Assembly (NCBI GenBank): GCA_000310025.1
Contig: FN649741.1
Span: 5,600,543 to 5,664,542, forward strand
Length of the DNA stretch: 64,000 nucleotides
Direction of reading: 5' to 3'
Origin: Ectocarpus siliculosus
Lineage: Eukaryota; Sar; Phaeophyceae; Ectocarpales; Ectocarpaceae
This document shows positions 1 through 11,204 of this stretch, piece by piece. Made by a program: the position numbers and the translations under genes. The notes beneath the pieces were generated by a model. That model saw only the letters and a program-made list of their open reading frames with translations. It searched no databases and was not told the DNA's origin. The stretch's first letter is position 1, and every line of letters begins with the position of its first letter.

Positions 1-656
1 TAAATATCGAAGACCCCTCGCAGATTTGGAACTCCTACCTTTCGCAAAAAAACGAACACTAATAGCAGCAATATGGTCAATCTACGACGCAAGTAGAAAC
101 AGATCGTTCGACCACGCAGATTAGATCGGCACCATCGCAGAAACACACAAACGCACACACTTTGCTACTGTGTTGCAGAGCACCAACTGTGTCCAACTTC
201 TCGCTCAACAATGGCATCATCGTAGAAGTTTACACAGAATCGTGAAAAGAAGATCGAATCCAGCTTTTTTGCACGTCCTCTCGAAAGGCAGTGAATTTAC
301 TTCGCGATATTGTACAAGTCACTCAAGAACTTACAGCCAGTAGTTTGGTTCGCTACGATGGTCCGTCGCTACGTCACTACGGAATCGACGGCACATAACG
401 CCGATTGTTTAAACTGTGGATCAGCCAGGGTCAGTACGCCATGGAACGAGACGCGGGCCACGTGTAGCGTGTAGCTCGACGGTACATGTAAGTCCTGCAA
501 GAAATCCTTAGCGTGCATCGCCAACAACTCGCCATACTGTGACAACAAAAACGATTTCTCTCTGAAAAAAGGTACACTACAGCTTATGCAAAAATGAAAA
601 GCCTGGCTGTCGCAAAACAGCAATCAACCAATCACCTCCACAGAGCGGCATTTCCC
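1..656. other. Window edge and 3' flank of the BAT2-domain gene
   Basis: No protein-coding exon or repeat is recognisable here. It lies downstream of the stop codon of the minus-strand BAT2-domain gene and probably holds its 3' UTR and part of an intergenic region. Confidence 0.4.
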
Positions 657-3600
657 TCATCGCTTGTGGTGTGTTTCTGGAGACTGAACACCATATGCGC
701 CTGGCGCCGACATGCCTGCCTGGTGCTGAGAAGGCGGCGGTGGTGGCTGCTGCTGCTGCTCGTCGCGATACGGCGTTGCCATCTGTACTGGTAACCCCCC
801 TAGCCCAACCCCTCGAGCCCCTCTTGGATCAGTACCCATACCCTGCGACGGCATCATGAACGCAGACGATGGGTGCTGCATCTGCAGGTGGTGTTGATGC
901 ATGTGCATCTGCTGTGCCTGGCTCGTCTGCCGACTCATGTCCAGCTGCTGCCCCTGGTGGTATACTTGCTGCTGAGGGTGTCCCTGGTGCGGCCGTTGTG
1001 GTGGCTGTTGCTGATGCGATTGATGGAACGAATGGTGAGCACTGTGTTGAGGGGGGTGCATGTGCTGCGGTATCTGGTCGAACACAGCAGAGAACGACGG
1101 GCAGAAGCAAGTTAGGGGCGCGCAATTGGTGCTCCATAGAGAATGGCGTCGTCGCGAGAGGTATGCATATTTCTGTTCACCATCCACGCCTAGTGTTCGC
1201 CATCGTCCTTCAAAAGCGTGGTAAGCACAACTCGTCACGCTCACCTGGACCTGGTTGAAATGCTGACGCTGGACGGGTACGTGGTCAGATTGATACTGAT
1301 GTCGTGGCAAGTGCTGCTCCGGCAGGGGCCCGCGACTCGCCGATTGCTGTCAGTTTCGACGCGCGTAATGGGGAGTTGTTCAATTCCACATGAAGCACAC
1401 AGACAGATGACTTTGACTGTCAACAACAACCCCACGGCGCCGGAATACAGACGACCGCCGAGAGCGTGATCAGAGGCAAATTAACGGTCTACCGACGACT
1501 GCAGCATGCAACTTCTCGACGGCGAAAGTTGAAAACAACAGGCGCCGACGTGTTTCGATTTGGTGTAGAATCAAATACCCAGGAAGGCAGAGGTGGCGAA
1601 GGCAACCAGTGAAATAAAGTTACGGTGTTTCTGGCCAATGTAGCCGACGACTGACTCCGTTGGCAGGCAAGGGGCGCACACCTGATTTTGGTAAGCCTGG
1701 GCCTGGAAATGTTCCGCCTGGAACTGGTGCAGCCCTGGATCTTGCATCTGGTGTTTCTGCCGGTCGTATAAATATAGGGGAACATGTGGCGAGCTTGACC
1801 ATGAGCGAGCGATATTTTCACAACGAGATCTTCAAGGTTTTCAATATTGCTACGGCGGTGAAGGGCTATAGCAGAATTATTATCCACGTACGTTTGCTTC
1901 GTGAACTTGATCAACCAAACTCGAACGCTTTACGCACTATTATTGGCGTACCTGGGGCTGGAAGGAGGAGAAGCCCTCCGAGGGATTTCGCTGGTACCCG
2001 CGGTCAAGATTGGCGTGCTCATGAAGGTGCAGAGGCTGCGATGCAGGCTGGCCGTGGGAGAATCAAATGTTTTGGAAGCACGATCAGAACATGGCGTATT
2101 TCGATGCTTGAGGCCATTTCTCAAGCACTTGTTTCTTTTGTTTTTTGGGGGGGTCATTTTCTTAGCCCAAAAAAGTATTTGAGTTTCTTACGCGGAAGAA
2201 AATGGCAAAATCCTAGCGCCGGTTTTCTTACAGCCCGAATATTTCCAAGGATTGCGGCCGGTGAGTGAGGAAATGGGCCCATTTTCTCACTGGATCGGCT
2301 GATATTTTCGCCGAAAGTCAGGCTCCCGAAAATCAGGGACGCAAACTTGCACTGTTCACGACGCCGGTCGCCTCGGTCGTCCAATGGGCACACCCTATAG
2401 AATCTTCTCGCCCTAGGTTGGGAATATCCCCCGCAACTGCACAAGACTACGGTATGTTCTGGGACTGCTCAACCGTTCTTGCGCCCGTAACATGAATGCA
2501 TGATGTCCGTGGTAGGGGTCAACGGGGTTGCCTGGTCATGCAGTAGGCGGTGTGAAGTCGTGGTGGACCGATGGGGAGTTCACTGATTTAATTTCCGAAA
2601 AGGGATTCCGGGCTGTAATTCCAATTCCGGTCGTCCCGTGGTCTAGGTGGTACAGCACCCGAGAAAACCGCCCAATACAAATCGATTCCCAGCGAGGTGT
2701 GATATCCATCACTTAGTATCTAATAGGGATTGGAGAAAGCTTATTCGTGAGTATGCTTCAGGGAGGCATGCACCACACAACATTTCTGCCGTGTAACCCT
2801 GGATAGGACCTCTTAATCAGAGAGGCAAGGCCGTACGATAGTGAGGATTGCGAAAGACGGCTACTACAAGGGATGAAAAGAGTACACGCCAAGCAACTTT
2901 CTGTGTGACGCCGAATCAGAGCTCTTCAGATACAGTAGTAACGTGTGAGCGCGCGTTGACAAATCGGGTGACAGGGAAAAGTCGCACGCTGTTTATACCT
3001 GATGGGATTGGTGGACAGGCTGTTGCTGTTGAAGCTGTGGCTCCACGGCGTGTGCGGTCTGGTTCTGCTGAGATCGACGAGATGCCTGTGCACCTCCCTG
3101 CTGCCACTCTTCAAGAGGTACCTGTTGTTGCTGTTGCTGCTGCTGCTGTTGCTGCTGCTCGTACAACGGCGCCTTCATCGCACTAGACCCGTCCGGAGAA
3201 TCAGTCCGCATGCTCCCGCCACCCGACATCACGAGGTCTTGAGCAGACACATCCGCCGACGCAACATCCGGCAGGGAAGACCGGTTCGTGTCGATCTCTT
3301 GGTCAGGCAAAGGAATATTCGCAGCTTCTTCTTCGTTCTCATGGCTGGGGTTGCGATTGCGCAAAGCGGGGGGAAGATAGCGGTCCTTTCGTGGTTCTTC
3401 GGGTGCATTGTCTAGAAAGGACGCGATCGAACCAGGCCGCTGATCACCGCTTGCCGAGAGGCCGAACCCCGACGTGCCGCCCCAAGGGTCGCTCCACGGT
3501 TGAGATGACCCGCCAGAGGTGGACGCCCCTGCTTGCCCCGGTCCCTGCTGCTGAGTGTGATGGTCGCGCCCGTTCCCAGGGGTTTCCCATAGATCGCCTC

Positions 3601-5893
3601 CAGCCCCTCGAGGAAGCTGCGGCTCCCAGGAAGACTTCGGGATAACAGGATGCGCCTGCTGCTGTTGGGCAAACGAACCTCCAAAAGAAGTGGCGTCTTC
3701 GGACGGGATCCCCTCGGCAGGAGTGACTGAAGACACCTTGGTATCCAAACCCTCTGCGGGCTTTTCACTTGAGATGTCGGCACCAACTCCAACCTCTACG
3801 GTGCCGCCACCACCCTCGAGCGGCTGCTCCTGTTGCTCCAACTTTTCTGAGGTAGAAGCAGTGGCCGACATGTCCGAGTCACCTCGGGCATGCTTCGGGA
3901 CTTCCAACCCCCACCCGTCGTCTGCAGATTCTTTCCAGGAGCTGTTCTGCGACGGGGAGGACGCCATGGTTGGAGGAGCCGCGCTGCTGTCGTCTATGTC
4001 AGCGTCCTCCTCCGCCGACCTGCCCCACCTGCCGCCGCCCATTTGGCCATCTTCCCTGGCCTTCCATCTCCTTGCACCAGCCCTCGGCTCCTCCTTCGGT
4101 TCTTTCCATCGGGTGTTAGTGGGATGTGGCGGAGGGGCTAGGGAACCGGCGGGCTCTTTCCATCTCCCGCTTTGCGTCCGTTCTATACCCGCCGAAGAAT
4201 CCTTATCCATCGCATTTTGGCCTTGCTCCGGTGCCCCCCATGAGCCCCCAAAGCGAGATGTAGGTTCGCCACCTGCGTCATGGTCTGGACGGGAAGATGA
4301 TATTGACGTTTCGCCGCGCTCATCAGCCTGTCCTTCTCGGCCAGATCTGCGGGGAGGGCCGTGAGCACGCACGTATGATCCAGACTGGGATGACGGGGAA
4401 TCGGGCATCTGCGGAGCCTCCGGCGGGGCATCCATGGCTGGCTGGGGATTTGAGGGTGAGGCAGATCGCCACTTCGACGGAGTTTCCACCGATTTGCCCC
4501 ACGGATCGCCATGGGACTGGTCATTGGAGGGTTTTGATGCCGAATACGCCGAGCTTCTCGTGGGTTGCTGGCTCACCAGTGGTTGCTCCTGTTGAGCGGC
4601 GGGCGCCGGAGTTGTGGCAGGCGTGGCAACTTTGCGGGGTGGCGGGCCGTGTTGGCGGACATATGTTGTGGATGGCGTCTTACTGCTCCCTTTGCTCGTA
4701 CTATCTTGGGTGGAGCTTGCCACGCCTACGTGGGCCCCGGAGCCAAAGATCGATTCCCTGCCTCTAGTGCTGTTCATGGCACTCCTGTTGGAGTTTTGCC
4801 GAAAACTCCTCCGGTCCTCCTTTTCCGGGAACGCATCTCGGCGTCCTCGTTCCGCCCTCTCAAACCCACGTCCGCCTTGCCCTGAATCCCGGCCTCTCTC
4901 CTTGTTCATTTCCCAAGTACCTCCCGTTCCTCGCCCAGCCCCACGCCCTCTGGACCCACCCTCTTGCAACGGTCTCTCCGCCCATCGTGATTTCGTGCTG
5001 ATTTCGTCCGCAAAGCTGGCCATGGGTCTACGGCGCTCTTCAGGCTTTGGGGCCGTTGCCACACGATTATGCACGGCATCTGCTATCGCAGCCTGGGCTG
5101 CGGCCGTAGCAGCGCTGCCACCCCCCGCACTCCCCGTGGGTTTGAGCATCGCTGGTCGAACAAACAGACAAGAGCGCCAGAATTAGCATGTACCGGGTAC
5201 GCAATAAAAATGCTACCAGGAAGGAAACAAGCGTGCATAAAAACATTATCACGCGGACGACCCAAATATGCAATGAACAATACCTCTTTCGCTCTGCTCT
5301 TGAAATGGTAGGGTATAAGGTTACCAGAGCAGTTGCAACGCGGCATGTGCCCTTCCTTCCAATATCCACTACGATCTAAGACAGGTTTGTCTGCGTACAG
5401 CACCGAAGAGCCAGTGTCACGCAGCTTCATGAGTCCAACAAGAAGAACACTCACTTACCTCTTGGTCGCAGTGATGGCCCTTGGTCCTTGGCGGGTTCAG
5501 ACTTCGGCTTGCGAAGAGGGGCCACCTTGCTTGAGGCCTTGGTGACGGCATCTAGTTTCTCCGCCTGTTCCAAGCCTGCTCGGAGGTCTGGAAAATGTCG
5601 GGTGAAAACGTCGTCTCCGCGTTGCCTACCGCTCCCATCCCTTCTCCCCTTGCCCTCACCGCTTGCAACACTCTGGCCTGCAGCGCTATTCGCTGATGCC
5701 GAGGAGGCAACGGCGGAGCCCCAGCCCCCCCCGGAACCAGACCGATTGATGGCGGCGGTTCCGGCGTTGTCCCCTTGGATTTCTTGACGAAGGCTCGGCG
5801 TGTTAATCGGGACTGGAGCCACGACCCCTGTCTTGGCGCCAGCTGGCACGGCGTCCTTAGTCCCCACCATCATATATCGTTTCGTCTTGTCGC
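657..5893 (-). CDS. BAT2 N-terminal-domain protein (MOS1/PRRC2-like)
   Basis: Six exons are supported: 5893-5459, 5151-2999, 2035-1952, 1756-1682, 1346-1245 and 1073-657. From the Met at 5873 they give about 1081 residues. The first exon carries the BAT2_N pattern: a KRYMMVG segment aligning with RRSGMTILG of plant MOS1, then VPINTPSLRQE (family PINLPS.R.E), a GGGWGS core and GPSLRP. The rest is disordered: Gly/Arg/Ser/Pro-rich with repeated RWKEP-type motifs, polyGln, then a Gln/His-rich tail. BAT2-domain proteins act in RNA regulation; plant MOS1 modulates immune-gene expression. Introns 2-5 are phase 0. The acceptor at 5894 and reading frame above the Met suggest an unidentified upstream exon, so the true start is uncertain. 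The intron at 2036-2998 is long. Confidence 0.8.
2036..2998. other. Long intron of the BAT2-domain gene with a near-palindrome
   Basis: This intron separates the large central exon from the Gln-rich mini-exons. Positions 2264-2291 form a 28-bp near-perfect palindrome centred on GGGCCC. The surrounding A/T-rich sequence shows weak longer inverted similarity, as in a decayed foldback element. No exon was identified. Confidence 0.35.
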
Positions 5894-8625
5894 CTGTGAG
5901 GCCAAAATCGTCCGTTCGAGCGTGCGCAAAAAGCAGTACGAGGATCGCGCATCAACACAGCCACAACAATTCAACATCCGATGGTCTGACCACAATTTGT
6001 ACAAAATGAATCCCTTGCTAGTGCTGCACCCATGCCCAGGATATCGGAATCACTACATTGCCCGACCGTCACACGTTGAGAAGGCAGATGGTGGTTCAGA
6101 CCAGAGACCAGCATCAGATGTTGTGTGCTGGCTGAGGGTAAATTCCGTGTTTCAATGTCTTACTGTGAGACGCAGCTGGCGAACACAAAGAGCGCAGGGA
6201 TCCCCAGGGTCTGGTGTGCCTTGACGTTGCTATTAATAGTGCATAATTCTGTGCGTTATTGCCAACGTGCGCCACAGCACCCTTTTTACACCAACCACAC
6301 GCGCGCGTGCGATGTACTTTGTTGGGTCATTGCTGTCATGTGTGTTAACATGTACAAGGGTACCCCCCCCCCCGTCCTCTCTCGCAAGGTATGCACAACC
6401 TGCAACAGTTTTCAAAGCTACGCCACCCCGACATCTTGAAATGAGGTGGGGGAGAAGTGTGCTGGTCATGAACACATCATGGGATAGAGCAGCTATTAAT
6501 AGTGGCACACGTGTTGCGACCTTGGATCCGCCTGTAACCGTTTTGATTCGTCCCAGACCTCAGCGACATCCACGACTGACGGCTTACGATTAGTTCCCAC
6601 CAAAAAACACCTGCTTTCGTGAAGATATCAACTAAACGATAGTGTTCATCCTGGGTCCGGCTGCTATGATGCCTGTAGTGCACCTATCGTTGCCAGACGC
6701 AACATTCGTATAACAACCGCTGTGTTATCAGGGGTCACCTGAGCACCCCCAGAGTAACGGCGTTATACGAGTGAGTTGCAACCCGCTTACTGAGTTAATG
6801 TATGCTTTCTCGAGACATGCAATCAATGCAGCGACTACCAAAACATACCGTGCGCTCTGTCATTTGCAGGGAGTCACGAAGCGCAGACTACAAGAAAGGT
6901 TCTGACCAACTCACCCTCACCGTGCACAAACCACAGCCTGGTCGCACGGCCTGCTGTGTGTGCCCTGTGGACGGTGGACATTACAGGAATGCTGTGGATG
7001 TGGGGGAGAGATGAAAAACGCAGGGCAACCCGATGCAATCAACTCAATGCAAGGGTTTACACACACGCATATCTCACCTGCCCACCCTCCTCTTCCACCG
7101 CGGGCCGCCATCTCGTTCCTTGTCCGAACAACACTGGCCGGGTACGGTCCTGCCTCCCTCCTCTGTCTGGCGCTCTCATATTTTTTTTTGCTTTTTCGGA
7201 TCTACCCCCCCCTCTCTTTTTTATCGCGCGCAATGTGCGTGCCCCCCGCTTGATTTTGCTCAAGGTCCTCTGTCTTGGCTCGCTGCTGTTGTGTAGCACC
7301 TCTTGGATGCGAGTTTACTTCTAGACACTGACTGGTGCTGTCGAGCGAGAGAAGGGTTCGGGAAGGGAAGGAGGAAGCTGGTGACCTCCTACCACATCCA
7401 CGGCTGAAAAGCAGCAGTATGGAGTTGTCGGTGGTGAGCATGCTTCCCTCTTGACGGTTTCCACCGAATGGAGATGCTGTGATGATGGCAGTTCTGCTGA
7501 TGCGTGATAGGCGTGGTGCTAGTAGAAACATGCCTTACAAGTGGAGTGGGGACTTACCCCTGATTCTGAGATGGTTGACCTGATACACGACCGACGAATT
7601 GGAACCCAAGTGTGCACGTTTGATAACAACTTTCTAAGAACGGACTGCGGCAAATTCGAGTCGTGTTTAACATCCGAAGTCCGTCCGCAGCTGTCCCAGC
7701 AGTTCTTGATGAATGCCGACCGCCCTGCAGCAGCAATTGGCTGGCCAACGGAAAGTCGGTCTCTCCACCTCCCTCTTGTGATCGGCTGGTGATATTTGTC
7801 TACTCTCCTTCTGCTTGTCATGTGCTGGTTACCAGCTTCACGCCTTTTTGGTTCATGCTATCACAAATCCCTCCTCCGTAACGCTCCTGCGTTCAACATG
7901 TTTGCCCCTCTGCGATCCTGCTGGCCGGGGTGGTAACCTGCTGTAGCCTGATAAGCTCCAAACGTTAAAAGGTGAGGCGGGCATCTGTGTGTTCACCACT
8001 TGATCAAGATTGGCACAACCTGCGAATGCGGGAGCTGTGCGAGCAACGTTTGGCCGTCACGCCGTCACACCTACCCCGCACAGAGAAACATAACATTCTG
8101 CAGTTTCTTGCTCACGGGAACAGGCGCCTTTGTTCAGGCACAATTTTCTTGTTATTGTCTTCACGTCAAAAACCGTTCCGATCTCTTCTACCCAGTACCG
8201 TCATCTGCTGATCAAACACTTGATTGGTCGATTCCCTTGGTCACAGGCTAGCGTACGCTATAAAAAGGCATCCTCAAGTAAAATTGACCCGAAGGGTCCG
8301 CACGCCCTCCTGGTGGAGTTCGAAATCGCCTCCATTGAACGTTCACTATCTACCAGTAGACTCGTTGCTCATATGCATAGCACAGAGGGCAAAACATCCA
8401 CACGTCGGGCGACGGTGCGCAAGAAACTCACCATGCATGGAGAGAATGTGTATATTTTCATTTTGCCACCTTAGTGGGGTGTGTGACACAGGCCCAGCCT
8501 CAACCTTTACATACGAACATGGTCGAATAGGCACACGGTTGCGCGAATGACATTGTCGCCGACGTCGACACTTGGTTCAATCTCCCCATTTCTCTTCCGC
8601 CCGTTTTGGAATCGCGAATCGCAAA
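5894..8625. other. Region between the divergent BAT2-domain and AKTIP-like genes
   Basis: It should hold the promoters and the missing first exons of both flanking genes. Short poly-C/poly-G tracts occur (6361-6373 and elsewhere). A long open frame at 8130-8474 was noted but shows no family resemblance. I could not place the first AKTIP-like or BAT2-domain exon. Confidence 0.3.
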
Positions 8626-10209
8626 GACTATCGTCTGACGATCGAGTATAAGCACTTAAAGCAGAATGCGCCAGGCGGAGTGTTCGTTATCCCGAGCGTC
8701 AACCACCTACGCATCTGGTACGGAGTGATTTTCGTGCGCCGAGGTCACTATGCCAACGGGGTCTTCAAGTTCAGGTGTGCGACACTATGAGAACGTTACA
8801 ACTAGGAACGTTACAACTAGGCCCTAGAATATCTTGTTCTTTGTGCAACCGAGGAAGGGGCTTATGTTTCGACAGCAACATCATTCCGTTTCTGGCAAAA
8901 GTCATGATCTGGACAGTATACTAGCGCCGCTGTTGAAATAGACGTGCCGTAGAGCAAGCAATGGGAACAAGGAGACTTAATACATGTACCCCACTCAGCA
9001 TCGCCTCCCCGATTCTTTTTTCTTGGCTGCGCTACACATCACCAGGGTGGAGTTACCTCCGGATTACAATGATGCCGGCACGTGGCCAATCATCCGCTTC
9101 ACGAGCTCGGTGTTCAACCCGATGGTGTCACCGATAACTGGAGAGCTAGACCTCAGGTCTGTGTTTCCAGAGTGGTTACCCGGGAAACACTACATGGTGA
9201 CGGCCCTCACGTACCTCAAGAAGGTTTTTTACATGAAGGACTTCTCCTTCCCTCGACCAGCCAACCCAGAGGCACAAGCACTGTTCCAGGTGACCCGTGT
9301 TGACTCAACCCTCTTTTGGAGGCGCTCATGATTGGCCTCGCGCTTGCTCTTCATATCACGACCCCTCTACATTCTGTTGAACACAAACGAGGGAGTTGGC
9401 CATCTCCTCCTTTTTTGTGTGTCTTTGTCGGCCTTTTGTTTGTTTTTGTGGATCGTTTGCTTGGATACCATGTGGAAACTTGTAGAGCACGTGCTAATAT
9501 CGACCCTCTGGTGTGTGCTAATTCTACAGGACGACAAGCGGGGATTCCTCGAAAGAGTCGAAGCGTGCGTGCGTGAGAGTCAGGAGACTGTGTACGAGAA
9601 CGAGGAAGGGTCCAGCTTGCGCTTCACGGAGCCCAAGCCCGCACATGTAGGAGAAGTTGTTACACATCTCGGTTAACGAGGGGAGGGCGGGGGGGTGGAT
9701 GCTATGTCGCCCGCTTCAAACGTCGATTATATAGACCACATAGAGGAAACGCCATGTATAAAACGCCGCGGTTGTACTCCTTAAAACGTACCTATACGGA
9801 AACGTTTGTGCCATGGGTGAGTGATAACACCATCCAGGTTGATTCCCAAGAATATACAATGTATCTTACACGCACATTCGACAACCTCTGATACTCCGCT
9901 GCTGGCCGTCTGGTGGAGTCAGGTGGCAATCCAAAAGTTGACGATTCGCTACTCTCGTGTGCACAGGCCGCCTCTTGAGCACATCGTGCGGAGACCTGCT
10001 CATGCGCTAACAAGTCGAGTTTGTTGTGCATTCCGCTGCACGTTGCACAGGACAAGCTCCGGGAAAAGATTTTGGGTACAGATCAGGCAGCGAAGTCGTC
10101 GCTGCCGCCTACAGGCACACGAGAGCTGAAAGTCAGCACGGCAGCAACAACTGGTGCTGGAGAAGGGTCAACTGAGGCCGACAGAACGCAAGAACATTCT
10201 GGTCGATGA
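8626..10209 (+). CDS. UBC-fold AKTIP/FTS homologue (inactive E2 variant)
   Basis: Four exons: 8626-8774, 9046-9289, 9530-9646 and 10051-10209, giving 222 residues plus an unidentified N-terminus. The first has the AKTIP core pattern with PGGVFVIPS, IWYGVIFVRRG and NGVFKF. The second has FNPMVSPITGELDL, then a YLKKVFY segment and NPEAQALF; these match AKTIP's FHPLVDPTSGELD...NPEA block in order. The third and fourth join in phase at KPAHDKLREKIL, aligning with AKTIP's VHDEAREKML. AKTIP/FTS proteins are E2-like but lack the catalytic Cys, and in animals act with Hook proteins in vesicle transport. The acceptor at 8626 is weakly defined. A 15-bp tandem duplication (8791-8820) follows the first donor. 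Confidence 0.8.
8791..8820. repeat. 15-bp perfect tandem duplication
   Basis: The 15-mer GAACGTTACAACTAG occurs twice head to tail, 16 bp downstream of an exon-intron junction of the AKTIP-like gene. Confidence 0.9.
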
Positions 10210-11204
10210 CGTGGGTCGATCTAGAACGCTGCAACAGGGAAAGGCGGTGGCGATGGTATTATAAAGTGTTAAGGAGGACCCGATTCCCAGGGTACCCGTC
10301 GATTGACTTTTTCCAGAATCGGGACACCTTCTCACAAGCGGGTATCGTAGCGTCTTGGGCTGTTAATAGTTAGACAGACAAGTTGTTTGTCGATCATGTG
10401 GCCGCCACCTGCATGTGCGGTGTTCGTGTATGGCTGTTTGTAGAGTATGGTGGTATTCCATCGCGTTTCTAGCCTTGTTGACTTCCATGTCTGCAGCATG
10501 TAGGTTTGTGTTTGTTACAATCAAATTGCAGTGTCTGTGTTGTCTACTACTGTCGTAGATCACTGCTGCTTGAAGGGGCGACCGGCTTGAAAAACGACTA
10601 CGGTAGTTCGTAACACTTTCGAAATCACGGTCGACGAGGGAATGGGACGGCTGAACCCCTTTTCGTTGCGAAAGAAATCTCTGTGGTGTGGCCCGACTGA
10701 CACACTACTTCGTACATGTAAGCACACGGTGTACAAGACTGGCACCTGGAAGAAATGGGACGAAGACGCATACGCCAGAAGTACAGAGTACGTAGGCAGA
10801 GTACATGCGTTGACGTCAAATATTTGCCGTCCTGACAGGAGGAGAGACAACGGACGCAACACAGCCGAAAAACGACTTTTTTTGTCTTTTTTTGCTCTTT
10901 TTCCCAGCAGACTGCTGTAGTCTACAAACTTTCTACAGACTCCACATCTGCATACGTCGAACACACCCACACTGGGCTATCAGTGGGTCCGGTCGAAGAG
11001 ATGAAACCTTTGTTGCGTAAACTTGTCGTAACTTCGCCTTGACGCCTGGATCTGAGATTGTATAGTCCATCGAGCGGGGGGGGGGGAGCTGCTAGTTGCG
11101 TGCCTCCCGTTTCTCCGCTCCTGCAAATAAATACTGAACGTCATATCATACGATCATAGCATACACCCAAATACAACGCGGTGTTGTGTGCAACAAGCTT
11201 CACC
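10210..11204. other. Intergenic region between AKTIP-like and GLO1
   Basis: Same-strand spacer holding the AKTIP-like 3' UTR and the GLO1 promoter. A G-run lies near 11078-11089. Open frames on both strands around 10560-10970 show no recognisable domain and no splice context. Confidence 0.4.

Noticed and set aside
3690-4364. 224-residue plus-strand open frame
   Set aside because: Antisense shadow of the large disordered exon of the BAT2-domain gene.
6361-6373. Poly-C and poly-G runs here and elsewhere in the window
   Set aside because: Simple homopolymers scattered through introns and spacers; no positional pattern that suggests function.
10560-10970. 136-residue minus-strand open frame between AKTIP-like and GLO1
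   Set aside because: No recognisable domain, no splice context, and an overlapping plus-strand frame of similar length; probably chance.
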